Positions 37,122-49,056 of a stretch of 64,000 bases of DNA are shown one piece after another. The stretch is taken from positions 5,979,501-6,043,500 of the forward strand of contig JAXDDX010000007.1 in the NCBI GenBank assembly GCA_034670405.1, given 5' to 3'. The position numbers and the translations under genes were made by a program. This stretch comes from Hoplostethus atlanticus (Eukaryota > Chordata > Actinopteri > Trachichthyiformes > Trachichthyidae). Below the pieces are notes generated by a model. That model saw nothing but the letters and a program-made list of their open reading frames with translations, made no database searches and had not been told where the DNA came from. Every line of letters starts with the position of its first letter. Position 1 is the stretch's first letter.

Positions 37122-37642
37122 TGTCATGGATCCTGGCAGCAGTTCTTCCTCATAGCCTGTCTCCCTGTCTCCGCCCATCGACCTGGTTTCCCCCTCCTGC
37201 TTGTCACCTGTTCCTGCCCAGCCTATCAGAGGATTCATTCAATTCCAGCCTCCACACCTGAATGCAATTTGTAATCAGCATTTAGTATAAGTAGAGACCT
37301 GTTCCTGCAATTCCCTGCCAGAACGTTTTAGCTTGCCTAGACGCAATAGCCTGAGTATCGTTAGCGGCGTTATTTGCCAACCTGGTTTTGAACCCGTTTT
37401 GAACCTGTGCCTGTTTTCTGACCTGCCTTTTGCCTGCTCCCTACTGATCCTGTCTGCCTGCTCTCGACTCCGGCCTGCTGTTTTTGGTACCTTAGCCCTG
37501 TTGGCTGTTCCCGCTCCCCTGCCTGGTATTGACCTGGACTGTCTTGACTACGTTTTGGATCTCACACTAATAAATTGGTGTTGAACTTGTACTCGCGTGT
37601 CTGTTCTTCTCGGCATGTGAGTCTCATCCTGTTTGCCTGACA
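37122..37642 (+). mobile_element. Solo LTR of an LTR retrotransposon
   Basis: A 521-base segment starts TGTCA and ends TGACA, a perfect 5-base inverted terminus with canonical TG...CA ends. It is flanked on both sides by TGTAT (37117-37121 and 37643-37647), a perfect 5-base target-site duplication. Internal signals in the expected order are a TATA-like TATAAG at about 37286-37291 and a polyadenylation signal AATAAA at 37569-37574. No internal retrotransposon region or second LTR is nearby, so it is a solo LTR left by recombination. Size and 5-base duplication suit a gypsy-type element; another LTR class is possible. An 83-codon frame inside it (37333-37584) is not a gene. Confidence 0.85.
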
Positions 37643-37711
37643 TGTATGTTGAGGTGTACACTTCAATGTCCTCAACTTAAATCATGCATTTGAGGTGCAA
37701 ATCTACCCAAT

Positions 37712-37778
37712 GTATACTGGGAAAGGCTCTAGCCCCCCCATGACCCTGAAGAGTAAAAAGTGGTAAAGACAATGAATT
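37712..37778 (+). mobile_element. RTE/Rex3-like retrotransposon 3' tail
   Basis: The sequence CTGGGAAAGGCTCTAGCCCC, then CATGACCCTGAAGAG and GTGGTAAAGACAATGAAT, follows the conserved 3' tail that I know from fish RTE/Rex3-type elements (GGGATAGGCTCCAGC...GACCCTGAA...GCGG...ATGGAT). Only the tail is present, as is usual for 5'-truncated copies. It lies 65 bases right of the solo LTR. Confidence 0.65.
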
Positions 37779-38679
37779 ACAGTTCTCTCATTAGGACAAT
37801 CATCCTTTCAATCTTCGTCAAAATCAGACCAGTTTTGTATGACATATCACCTGAGATATATCCGTTTGACAGACAGATAGGGCGGACACCGCCTGATGCC
37901 TGAAATGTGTGCTTGCTTGCAGATGTTAGCGTGGACTGGACCAGTGGCCAGTCTGTGTAGGTTAGGCATGCTGGGGAGAGAGAGCAACCACTCAATTTGT
38001 ATTGGGGCAAAGTTAGGGTAGACACTGAGCCAAAATTAATCAACAAGCCAAAAATAATGTATGACTTATTGAATTATGTAACTGAGAAAATGCTATGTTT
38101 GCATTTGCTCCATTGCTTGCAATAAAAGTATTTATTCTTTTCATAACACTACTGTATTTTTGAAAATAATGTTTGTCATGTGTGTCAAGGGTCCCGAATG
38201 TGAACAGGATTTTACCCAACAGTTTGCTTGTCCATTACCCTGCCTTTCACCTTTGACCTCCTCTGGAGCACTAAATGCTTTTCTTGTCTTACCACGCGAA
38301 ACAAGGCTGAAATAACAACGCCTCTCTTCCGCTCAGAGGCCATGTAAGAAAATGGCACACGACCTGGAGTGAACAATGGTGTGTGCACTCAGAGCACCTC
38401 TCAGAGCATTCCCCGAGCAGGATACTCCACCGCTGTGACCAAGCCTTAAAGTGAACGCTGGACTCTTGTGAGGCATGAAATAATAATAACATCCCACTTC
38501 CTTCTCCCAGCTAGAGAGGTGGGGAGGAAAGTATAGGAGGGCCTTCCATTGTCACCGTTCACCAGAGAGATCCCAATATCCCTGAGACTTTAATGGGAAA
38601 GACAATAGGGCTGGTCTAAAAAGGCTCCCCATTAAAATTTAATCAGAGACTTTTGTCTCTCACTACATGTGACGATGTC

Positions 38680-38682
<3 letters not shown>
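37779..38682. other. Non-coding stretch
   Basis: Unique sequence. The 89-residue minus frame at 37777-38046 has no recognisable domain. Confidence 0.6.

Positions 38683-38727
<45 letters not shown>
38683..38727. repeat. (TG)n microsatellite
   Basis: A pure TG tract of about 45 bases. Confidence 0.95.
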
Positions 38728-38729
<2 letters not shown>

Positions 38730-39671
38730 CGCACATGTGCATTTGTGTGTAATGACTACAGGGACAGGTAGCAGCACTCAGAGCCCATCTCCATCCCCTC
38801 TCTTGTTGTTTGTTTCAAGTTCATCCTCTTCCCGGATCTTGGGAGAGTTCTTTCATTTTCTCCCAGGTGTGTCACTATCTCCTTTAACCATCCAACCACA
38901 TGGCAACTGCTTGAAAAAATGTTAAGGGCAAATTGGATTAACACCACGGTCCATGGTCTGGGCACTTAACAAACACAGATGCACTTAAGGGAGCCCACAG
39001 AATGATTTGTGACTGAACAAAGAACTGGAGAGATGGGGCCTGGCCACGACCACAGGCGCGGTGTAATATGTCGTCTACCGGAAGAGCTATCAGCCCAGCC
39101 TACTGGAAAAGGAGTGAACTCCCAAGCGCTGAAGGTAAATTATATAGTGTCATTAAGTGCTTCTGTCTTACTTTTGTGGTCGACACAAACAGACAATCTT
39201 TTGTTATTAAATCAACGAGGCTTTTGCATAGTTTGCAGAAACAACTTGCAATATTGCATTTTCTTTAATGCAGACACCAAATTCTGTCTCAAAGTGATTA
39301 TGTAAGATGAGTGAGTAACTTTTAATCTCAGCAACCAAGAGTTTTCATTTGACCAAAATGAGTTCAAACGTTGGCCACATAGTATGATACTGCCTCATCT
39401 TTGAATCCATGCAATCTCTTTCATTTTTAAAATCCTTTGACAATTACTGTCCAAAAGTTGTGTTTTCTTGTTAGCATCCTCCATTTTTTCTGATTTTCTT
39501 CTGGGGCAACCACCGCTACAAATCGATAGCTGAGGTTAATATATTACTATGATGAATGTGTTGACTCTCAGGAGGGAGGCCTGACCCCAATAAACCCTGA
39601 ATAAATTCTAACATTATGCAGCTGTGGCCTGTTGCAATGGAAGGATTCACAAAAAGCAGGCTCATTACTCA

Positions 39672-39672
<1 letters not shown>
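38728..39672. other. Non-coding stretch
   Basis: Unique sequence. Nothing recognised. Confidence 0.6.
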
Positions 39673-39712
<40 letters not shown>

Positions 39713-39733
39713 TCTCTCTCTCTCTCTCTCTCT
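39673..39733. repeat. (CT)n microsatellite
   Basis: A CT tract of about 61 bases with a CACACA interruption near 39706. Confidence 0.95.
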
Positions 39734-41584
39734 ATTTGTGGACGTGTTTAAAGAATGTATCATGTGATTGTGTTAGCTGGTACTATAATCATTCAAACGT
39801 TCTAAATGGAAGTATGCACTGTGCCTAGGAACATGAGTCCTGGGCTAAAGGGTCAAGAAACATTGGTAGACGTCGGCTGCTAAGATCGACGGATGAGTCT
39901 TTAGCTGAGACTCACTGCACACTATTAGTGACATTCAATTTTTTATTTTCTTAGGTGCGAGGATCGAGCACCTCCATAGCACTTTATGTACATTTGTTTG
40001 TTCTTTCATTCACTCTTTTGTTCGGTTTTTGCAATGCGCACTGCTTAGGGGCTTTACGGTACGCACTCTTAAGGCCGTGCAGAGCCCCAAGAGCCATGCG
40101 TGATGGAAGTCCAATGTGCACTCGTACGCCAGGCAGTATGGTAGAAGTCACATAAGCATGAGCAGCTCTAGGTTGGTGCGCCATATATTCACATTTCAAG
40201 AAGGAGCTCAGTGATTTTGTAACTGTAGTAGGTAAGTCAGTGATTATCTTAGTTACAACACTGTGCTACCACAGCACTTTGGTATGAACAGGTGGAGTTT
40301 TTAAAGTCAACGTAGTTTCACTGTTGTTTGGGCTACTTGTTGCATCTTACGTTGGCCAAATGAAATGCTGGGACTAGTAAAGAAGCCACTGGTCCACTTG
40401 CTTTGTAAATTCATCAGTGCAACTTCTGCTGCCTGACAAAGATGTTTTTTGACTGACTGAGATTTCACAGAGGTATTTACAGATAGGACGGTACCGATTG
40501 CGACATGCCAGCCAGGTTGACAATACTCGCCAGTGGTAGAAGAAATTTCACCAGAGAATTCTGAGGCTCTCTCCTCCTTCCATAAATTCCCTGGAGTTGA
40601 GAGGGCTTCGATGGCCGATGGTTTCAGACGCCAACCGGTGCATGTGACAGGTATATTCTTTGTATCAATTGTTGGTGATATGTAGACTTGTGTAAGTTTG
40701 GAACAAAATGCCATAATGCCACTTTGATTGGAAGAAAGTGTAAACTATAGCAAGTGCAACGTGTATATTTGCTGTTAATCAAATCAAATGATCATGCACA
40801 CGTCCCCCACCCCACTCCTCCAACCGAGTACTTTTCCTACTTATTACTCCCTGTTTCTCTGGAAATAAAGCCACTAATAAATGTCGATACAACGTGGCCG
40901 TATTGTTTTCCTCTGGTGACATTTCATAGCAACGTTTTGCCATTGATTACATCTCTATGCTTTCTAATTGTTTCTTCAAGGTACTGCGATCTTGTGTGAA
41001 CGTGAAGTTCCACGTATGGATTTCTTTCTAATTGAGGTTGGAATCATTCACAGGGGAGTAACCCTTGACGGCCTGCAAACAATGACATAACATTGGAAAA
41101 ACATTTTTGAGCCAATCGATGAGAAACAACCAAATGAAGTCGAGTGAATGAAAAAGCAGGTCTTCTCCCTGCACCTATACCATCGGGCTCTTAAGAGGTC
41201 TGATGTCAAGCAGAATGACGGACACACACACTTTGAAGAGGCCTGATCTCCAAGTCTTAGACGCAGCCCGTTCTGCAAGGCTACTGCACCACCTGGAGAT
41301 GAGGAATAGGGAAGTAGGGAGTCAAGGCCAGGGGGGAACACTGTTCCATAGGAATGGCTTTATGGTAATGGGGGTTAAAGGGAGCAGCCTCCGTCCTCTG
41401 ATAGGGAGTCTACGAAGCACTGACACATGCCCTCCCCCCAAACCGAAACCATGTTATATGAGAGGGGGTCACCGTTCGCCCTAATCACGGCCGTGACATG
41501 ACATGCTGTAGGTTGCCCCTCAGTGTTAAATATTTATGTCAGCGCCGCCGTATTGCCTTGATGGCTGTCAAGACTTTGACACAT
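39734..41584. other. Non-coding stretch with one orphan open frame
   Basis: 40307-40714 on the minus strand is an ATG-initiated frame of 135 codons without low-complexity sequence. It continues open upstream of the ATG to a stop near 40780. It has no domain I recognise, and a frame of this length is expected a few times by chance in 64 kb, so I do not call a gene. The rest is unique sequence. Confidence 0.5.
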
Positions 41585-41602
41585 GCTCTCTCTCTTTCTC
41601 TA

Positions 41603-41642
<40 letters not shown>
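41585..41642. repeat. (TC)n microsatellite
   Basis: A CT-rich tract with a few TTTC and TATC variants on the left. Confidence 0.95.
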
Positions 41643-41645
<3 letters not shown>

Positions 41646-43805
41646 TTCTCTTTCTGTTCCCATTAAAATTCAACAAAAAAGAAAAACACAAAGGCATAGG
41701 CTACTGAAGAGGGTATTTATAACAGCAATTCAACCTTAAGATTGACTTTGGCTTCTGTCTAGCTTCTGTTTACAATGGCTTGTACTGTATGCAGGTGCTT
41801 CTTAATCTCATTCAAAAGTCCAGTATCTCCCATGGGTGACCAACACGTGGCTTATATGCCCAAAAGTACTTAGTAGTAGTTCCATCATTCTATTAGGAAG
41901 GTGGAATCTCATGGCCTAATCTAGAGGTATCATTCAGATTTGGATGTGATGAGATCACTAGAGACACTTCCTCCACATCGAGCCTTGCTGGCTCCCCCAT
42001 GATGGGTGTCAAAGATATTCTAATGAATGTCAGAATACATTTCAGGGGGCCATGCTCCGTACAAACCACTGGAGTGGCCCATCTTATGGGGCTGCCAAAC
42101 CCCCACTGCTCCAAGCTCCCCACCACTCTTTCCATGTTCAAGGGGGTTAAGAAGATTAATCAATGTCAATGTCTTTTCCCTTTTGAAGCCAATAAGGTAC
42201 ACACTGTCTGGCCATGCCCAACAGAACATCACTTTGTTCCGTCGCACAGCCGCCCCCTTTGCCGCCCTGACTGGCCCCCCAGCCACCCCACTTGTCAAAG
42301 TCAAGGGGGCGTTTGGCGTTTGGTAGAGACTGGCCTTCCGGATAGCACTCAGCTCCGCCCTGCTTGACCTATTCTCTGATATTTGACCACTCGGTTGCAA
42401 GACACTTGCTCTTTCGAGCTGAAATGTCACTGGGGCATCTTGTCAGCTCACAGACACCTCGGCCTGACAAGCGATTTTACTTTGGTGTGCTACAAGGCAG
42501 AAAATGCAGGGCTGTGGCCTTGACGCACACAAACTGTCAGCGAGCCAGCAGACTTACTGCAGACAAAGAGATGCCAGGGATGGCAAAGACATAGCGGTTG
42601 GTAATAATGTTTGGTTAGGACACTAAGTCAATATCTGGAAATTGCTGCTGGCCATGCGTGAGAAATGAAAGCTGGGTAGTAATGTGTACAGTGGGAAAAA
42701 AACCTTAAGGGTTGTACAAACCAAGACGGGATGCGTTTAATTAATGGATTACTATAAACTTATCAAAGCAGTTATCCTGAGCTAGAGAAATGTGGCACAA
42801 AAGGTCAACTGATGACCACTGACTTCCTCTACGCTATGCTCTCATCTTCTTCTTCCTCTCCTCTCCTTCTTCTCCCCTCTCCTCCCCTATCCTCTTTTCT
42901 CTTGTCATCCCTCCCCTCTCCCCTCCTCTTGTCTATTCAACTTTAGGCCTTTTACTAAATCAGCATGTTCCTCAGTTAAACCAGGGAAAGCTTCTCCCCC
43001 TTCTTTGACCGCCAGTGACATTGCAGCATGAAAGGGAAGGATGGGGATTGGAAGTAGCAGTCACATCATTTCTGGTTTGCGCAACCTGCTCAAAGTTTGC
43101 AACTAAATGCTTGTCTTCAGTCGAGCTGACAGGGGAGAAGTGGGCGCTCAGTGAACCATGGCCGGGCTGCCATGAAATGACAGGAATCATTGGCATACAT
43201 TTCAAACAGCCTCGCGCTATCCTATTAAAGTGCCACATCCCCACTTTAAAACAGACAAGAAGGAATCCGCTCTGATAGATAGAGACTAAAATGGCTTATT
43301 GATTTTCCTACCCCTTTTTTCTTTGTTAGGAACTTTGAAAAATTAGACCCCAAAACTTAGCTGTTTTTTAAACAATTACAGTAGATTGGGAAGATAAGTG
43401 CTCTCGTGTGAGATTGTCATAGCTTTTGTATGATTATGTTCACTGAAATGTCTTAGTATGAACTGTTATATAATTAAGGAGAGCACAGAAGTTGATGCAT
43501 CATGTAATTACAGCCTAAATGAAATATTAGGGCAGTATGATGAAATTTGAAATTTGAAAGATTGTAATACCTATTTTTTAAACGGCAAAAATGTATTTTA
43601 AAGAACCAACTTTTATTTTTTCCAAATAATGTATTACCTTTACCAATTCTTTAGAACAGATTGACACTTAGAGTCACATGATCTGATGATCCCGTAATGT
43701 CTAAATCACTAGGCAAACTGTAGGCCTACAAATGATCTAGGTTTATTTAATAATTTCTATCATTACTAATGAGGTTTTACTATATAGATTCTTATGTATA
43801 CATAA

Positions 43806-43806
<1 letters not shown>
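41643..43806. other. Non-coding stretch
   Basis: The 122- and 136-residue frames at 41999-42367 (plus) and 42020-42430 (minus) overlap each other on opposite strands and have no domain. A polypyrimidine tract lies at 42839-42930. 43000-43260 is high-complexity sequence; 43300-43800 is AT-rich. Confidence 0.55.
42839..42930. repeat. Degenerate polypyrimidine tract
   Basis: About 92 bases of mostly CTTCT/CTCC words with only a handful of purines. It is a potential triplex-forming tract. Confidence 0.85.

Positions 43807-43830
<24 letters not shown>
43807..43830. repeat. (TA)n tract at MITE left flank
   Basis: An AT tract that adjoins the MITE; a second one (44181-44197) lies just beyond its right end. 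Confidence 0.9.
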
Positions 43831-43834
<4 letters not shown>

Positions 43835-43836
<2 letters not shown>

Positions 43837-44169
43837 GTGGGGTCCAAAAGTCTAAGTCCACTACCATGAACTCTTAGTCAATATCTGGTATTCAATTCAC
43901 ACTGTGTATTAGGAGCATACATGTGTTCATATTTGAATGAAATATATGGTGTGACAACAATTTGAGAAAACCTACCAAATGGTGGTGTGCGAACACAATA
44001 TTCAGATATATTTCAACTTCATACGAGCATTTCTAAAAGTTTGGATTTGTATCTGTTCTAAATAACGTATTCTAAAGTATCAACTGAGTGAAGAAATTGT
44101 ATTATTTTTTTTTTAAATGATGAAAACAAACAGTTCTTGGTAGTGGACTCAGACTTTTAGACCCCACTG
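43835..44169. mobile_element. Tc1/mariner-type MITE, 335 bp
   Basis: The left end CAGTGGGGTCCAAAAGTCTA and the reverse complement of the right end, CAGTGGGGTCTAAAAGTCTG, stay aligned for about 40 bases with four differences, giving long terminal inverted repeats. The right end is followed by TA (44170-44171), the target dinucleotide of Tc1/mariner elements; the left flank reads CA, one substitution away. There is no transposase frame inside, so it is a non-autonomous copy. The termini resemble a mariner-type family I recall from fish genomes. Confidence 0.85.
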
Positions 44170-44180
44170 TATATACCCCA

Positions 44181-44197
44181 ATATATATATATATATA
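44181..44197. repeat. (AT)n tract at MITE right flank
   Basis: A short pure AT tract 11 bases beyond the MITE. Confidence 0.85.
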
Positions 44198-46514
44198 CAT
44201 CCATGGTATACTGTGCCTAGTTTGGTATTGTAGAATAAAGCGCTACAAAAATACGATATTACCAAAATAAAATGTTCCAATTAAATGTAATTAGATGTTC
44301 ATTTACTGTATTCTGTAAGTTAAGGACTGAGGGGGTGAATTCACTTTTTCACAATGTTGATTTGTAGATGTTTGTATTGATTAACTATCTGGAATATGAA
44401 AGGTAAATAAAATTATACAGACCAATGAAAAAGCGTTTTATCCCCATAGTATTCTTTCTATTCTTGACTGCTTATATAGCCTTTTAACTTGACTGCTTAT
44501 AGCATGCATTTTATCCATTATCACTGAGGAAGTATAAGGAGACATAATGGTCCTTTAAGCAGTTTACAAAGCTGTTAGTAGGGAATCTTGAAGAAGAATC
44601 AGACAGGAGGGGGGCATTCGGACGGATTTTAAAGGCTTAGCTGATTCCATTAAGTTGATGCTCAGGTTTTAGGTGATGCTTGTGAGGTTAAAACTTTATG
44701 AATGACTGCAGGGTTTACTAGAGATACTCGGTAAGCGCTAAAGACCAATTAGAGTACTTCTCTAATAAAGCTTATTCAACAATTTTCTCTCAAAGCGTAT
44801 TTTTGGGAGCTCTCTAACCTTTGAAATGAAACAGTGTGATTCAGTGAGATGTGTTGCTTTGTAAATATTGTACTGTTAGCACGGATAATCACATTAATAT
44901 AATTGTAGCTGTGCCGCCCGAGGCGAGTGCTTAATTCAGTGTCAAAGGGCTTGTGTCTAGCTGCAGGGTTGTATTTGATCAGATATATCACACACATCCT
45001 CAGTCAACTGCCTCAATTAAAATAAAAAATACATCACTTCTTTTTTACTATTTGGGATGAGAAATTAATGTACACCTTGATACAATACATATTGATTTGA
45101 ACTTGCGGGCACAGCTCTGAATGTCTATTCAATGCTAGTACATTTTTTGATACAGATCCAAATCCATAGAATTAGCCTAATCGCCAAGTGTAGACTGGAC
45201 AAGGTCCTAACAACCTTGTCAAATGCTTTGTGCCGTCCAGAATAGAGACTGTGTTCTGGCCCATCAGTTTCATAAGGCCTCCATTATGGACCGTTGAGTA
45301 TGTTGAGACACCCATAGCAGGGGATCTGCTGCCATGCTTCATCCCCACACTGCTCAGCACAAATATTACAGCCTGAGACGTAACATGGTGTAAAACACAA
45401 TGATCCTGGGGGCCACGGCCCTCTTCTTCTCATCTATCATTCAATCCTCTCTAATTAGGATCTTATTGTCATAGTGAGAGAGGGGCACTGAGTAGCACTT
45501 CTCGCGGAGTGAATGGTACAAAAGAGAGGGTCTCATTTCCATCTGACAGTGTGACGGAGATTGAATGTGAGCTTTAGGAAGATAAATGGGCATCCAGCCA
45601 CCCTCCGATATCTGCAAAGCCGCTCTATAACCCTCCCTGGGGAATCGCTTAGCAGTGAATATTTGGGGCCTCTTTGGTTAAGTCCTGTTTAGTTTTGTCA
45701 ATGAAATGTCAGGTCCCCCACTCATCCCAGTTAAATTAGTGAATACATTCTCGGGAAAAAGAAAATGAAACCATGTGACACAGAAATAGTGTTCAGTACA
45801 GCGAAGGATCTTGATAATGTCTTTTTTGAAATTATATAGAAACAAATTTTTTGGTTTTGGCAGTTATCCTCTCTTATGTTATTATGCTGTTAAACTACTA
45901 TAAAATTAAACAAATTATCAAAGAAAAGTGGCAATTTTGAGGCAACAGTGTAAATTTCAAAAATATTTAGAGAGCAATCATCTCAATATTGAGAAGAACG
46001 TATTCTTGAATGTCATCAAAAGGCATCATAGATATGGACCTGTGTTTGAAAACAAAAAATAAAAAAATATGTTTTGCTTGGAGATATCAGGCACATTTCT
46101 GTTGACATAATTAAAATCTGTTTAAAGGAATGCAAAACAATTTACTAAAATAAACATGAAATATGCCCGATGTAAACTCTTCCTTTCTATTTCTACTCCA
46201 AAATAACTGTAAATAACTACAAAGCACAAATCAAATATTCAAAATATATTTTTTTTAAATCTAAACAAACTAGGGAAGTAACTAAATTGTTGTCACAGTT
46301 ATTAAAGTCTGGTTCACATTCATTCAAAAGCAAGTGCCCTGAAACTTGTGAGAGCTTAACAAAAGCATTTTTATAGTCAAGCGCAGGTTAATCCTTTCAC
46401 TTAAGTAAAGGTGATTGTCTTACTTTTCCTAGAGTGATTTTCATTTGTGGCAGAGCGTGGGCGTGCACCCAAGGGGGAGAGTGAATGTAATTGTGTGTAT
46501 GTGTCAATGTGTGA
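44198..46514. other. Non-coding stretch
   Basis: Mostly unique sequence. 45170-45380 and 45390-45760 are high-complexity blocks, the second listed separately. 45780-46280 is AT-rich with A and T runs. No gene or element recognised. Confidence 0.6.
45390..45760. promoter_or_regulatory. Candidate conserved non-coding element
   Basis: Repeat-free sequence with a palindromic homeodomain-type CTAATTAG at 45451-45458, AAGATAAATGGGC near 45580 and CCCAGTTAAATTAGTGAATA near 45727. Composition and absence of repeats set it apart from the AT-rich sequence that follows. Confidence 0.35.
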
Positions 46515-46537
46515 GGGTGGGGTGGGGGTGGGGGGGG
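46515..46537 (+). repeat. Strong G-quadruplex motif, single-base loops
   Basis: G runs of 3, 4, 5 and 8 bases are separated by single T residues. Quadruplexes with one-base loops are the most stable class, so this is the best such motif in the window. Confidence 0.85.
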
Positions 46538-46780
46538 TCTCTCTCCCTAACAGCCCCAGCGGCCCTGCTTTAGGCCCGGTGACAGGGCTCTGTCTCTCAG
46601 CCACACTTGACTGGGTCCCGCTGACACTCAACTGTCAAGCCGGCAAGCCCTCAACTACCGCCCTAACATGCTCTACAGCTTCACCCAATTAACTTGCTTT
46701 CACTTGACATCGCGGCAAAGAGCTTCATAATAGGTGGTCAAGGTGCAGCGTGTCTGCTTTCGCCCCTCTCTGACGACTAG

Positions 46781-46783
<3 letters not shown>

Positions 46784-46832
<49 letters not shown>

Positions 46833-46873
46833 AGAGATGCACATGCACGTACATAAACACACACACACACACA
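46784..46873. repeat. (CA)n microsatellite, two tracts
   Basis: CA tracts at 46784-46828 and about 46856-46873 flank an AGAGAG and CACATGCACGTACATA segment. TG tracts in inverted orientation lie at 47069-47269. Confidence 0.95.
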
Positions 46874-47068
46874 TCTCTCAATGTCTTTGTGCCTCTATAG
46901 GTCCACCAGTCCTCTCTTGGTTGCCTCTGCCTGTTCACTGCACTGTGACAGCAGGAGAGCATTGATCCAGGAGAGGGGGGATGCTCTGGGGCACAACAGC
47001 TCTTGGAGGAACCGATGTACACTAATTCTACTGGACTCAGTCTTCTAACTATGGCATAACTAAACTTC

Positions 47069-47232
47069 ATGTGTGTGTTTACATGTGTGTGCGTGCGTGT
47101 GTGTGTGTTTATACATATGTATGTGTCATACGTGTGTGTGTGTGTGTGCATCTATGCTTGCATGAACACTTGCTAGTGTGTGTTTACATGCATTCATGCG
47201 TGCTTTGTATATCAGTGTGTATGTGCATGTTA

Positions 47233-47269
<37 letters not shown>
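47069..47269. repeat. Long degenerate (TG)n microsatellite
   Basis: About 200 TG-rich bases with ATG/ACATG variants and a pure TG tract at 47236-47269. Open frames on both strands here are artefacts. Confidence 0.9.
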
Positions 47270-47274
<5 letters not shown>

Positions 47275-49036
47275 ATTGTGTGGCTTGGCTATCCCCAACT
47301 CTCTCTCTATTAGAGATTCAGTAAGTTGGAGACCAAGCCAGACTGGGCTAAGGAAGGAGAGCTATTTGACCCCCGACAGCGCGGTTGGGGAAGAGGGTCT
47401 TGAAGCATGTCAGCTCTGCTCAGGCTCCACTTCCCCTCTGTGTCCTTCCTATTTTTTCCCTAGTGCCAGGCCCAAACTTTGAAAACATCCACCTTAATAG
47501 GACCTAGTCAGCGAGAGCTACTCTTCCATCTATCAAACTGTGATCCAAGGTGTCAGCCTGGGCCGGCTTTGACAGAATGTCTCCAAACGAACAGTACAAT
47601 GGTGTTTCCCTCCCCAGCACTCGGCTACCGTAGTGTAGCCCCCTGGCTGCCTGGCCTCTCCATCTCGCTACACCACCTCTCCCCTAGTCCGCCTGCTTGA
47701 TTCCACCTCATAGAACACCTTGCTACAGTGGCTTGACTGACAGCCACAAGCCGGCCTAATTGTCTTCTTTCCCAATTTAGAGCGCATTAGGATGCTTCGG
47801 TCTTATTTCCCTGAATAAGGAGAACAGAGAGCCTTTCCCTGATGATGGAGGACACACATTAGTTCACTGTAAGTTAAATAAGGTGATCACAATGCTGTAT
47901 TAAAACATATGCTGCAATTTAGCCAGAAATTGAAAGTGGAAAGACAACTCTTATATAGTCAGCACTGTACACTTTCCAAATTTTTGTGTGGAGTTGTTAC
48001 AGAATAAAGATGCTGAAGTACAACTTTGCCTGCAGTGATTGACCCAAAACAAATGCCTCATACCCCAAACTCCAATATGTGTATGTACAGAAAATAAATA
48101 TTAGGCTGAAATTCCCACAGCATAACAATCCCAATTCATCCATTGTTCACACTGACAAAAATAATACAATTCATAGCTGTCAGACCCTATGGCATCCCAA
48201 ATTTGAACAGCATCGATCGAGGATATTGACCATTCACCAGATGCAACTCCCTGTATTTTAAGCACACAGTGTGCTGAAATTATATCTGCCCTCCCTATTA
48301 AACAATAGACTCCCCAGTGGTCCGCATTACTACATGATAAGTGAAAATAAATATGAGGGGTGAAAATGAATTAAAATGAACATTAGTTACCATTAGACAT
48401 GCATGAATTCGTGTTGCTTGAAAAACCCAAAGGGCCGTTACTGAAATGTTAATGAAGATAACCATTCTGTGCAGAAATATCACCTCATTTTGTTTGGATT
48501 TTGTAATACTTCCTACTCTTAACACAGCGCTTCACTTCACCGGGCCTCCTCTTCACTCTGGAACCACTGAGAGAGCTGAACAGGGGCCTCTGTGTTATTG
48601 TGTTTGGGTTAGTGATCTGATAGCGCTGTTGAGTTTTAACTATTAATACGCAGACCGAGCAGCATTAGAGGAGGCTTGAAACCACCAGGAGCTCTCTGAT
48701 GACTTCCACGGCTGCGGCTGAGTAAGAGCTTCTGTAGCACCCCAGACCATTTTGGGTAAAGGGGGAAATAAAGGCCGAATCTGTTGCCTAGAAGCCAGGA
48801 GAAAAGGAGAGTGGTTCCACACAACGTTTTGAAGCTCACCTGAGCTGCAGTGTGCTGGTGGTCCCGGTCTCTCCTCTCCTCATCCAAATGTGGCCCCTTT
48901 GGCCCTTCGGCTGCCAGTGTAGTCTGTCATTCAAATTGTATGAAACTACTGTGGATTATCAGGTGGAGGCAAAGTGCACTGGCCTCTGGCTTTACATTGC
49001 AGTCTCTAAAACACACTATTTGACTTTGTTTTCTCA
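47270..49036. other. Non-coding stretch
   Basis: 47280-47700 is GC-balanced with chance-length frames. 47750-47900 holds CCTAATTGTC, CCCAATTTAG and GCATTAGG words, and 48390-48500 holds ATGTTAATGAAG; both are weak regulatory candidates. No gene recognised. Confidence 0.55.
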
Positions 49037-49056
49037 GTGTGTGTGTGTGTGTGTGT
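49037..49056. repeat. (TG)10 microsatellite
   Basis: A short pure TG tract, inverted relative to the CA tracts that follow. Confidence 0.9.

Noticed and set aside
37333..37584. An 83-codon plus-strand open frame
   Set aside because: It lies wholly inside the solo LTR, which is non-coding.
42020..42430. A 136-codon minus frame overlapped by a 122-codon plus frame
   Set aside because: Both are free of repeats but neither resembles a known family, and antiparallel overlap of this kind is common by chance in GC-balanced sequence.
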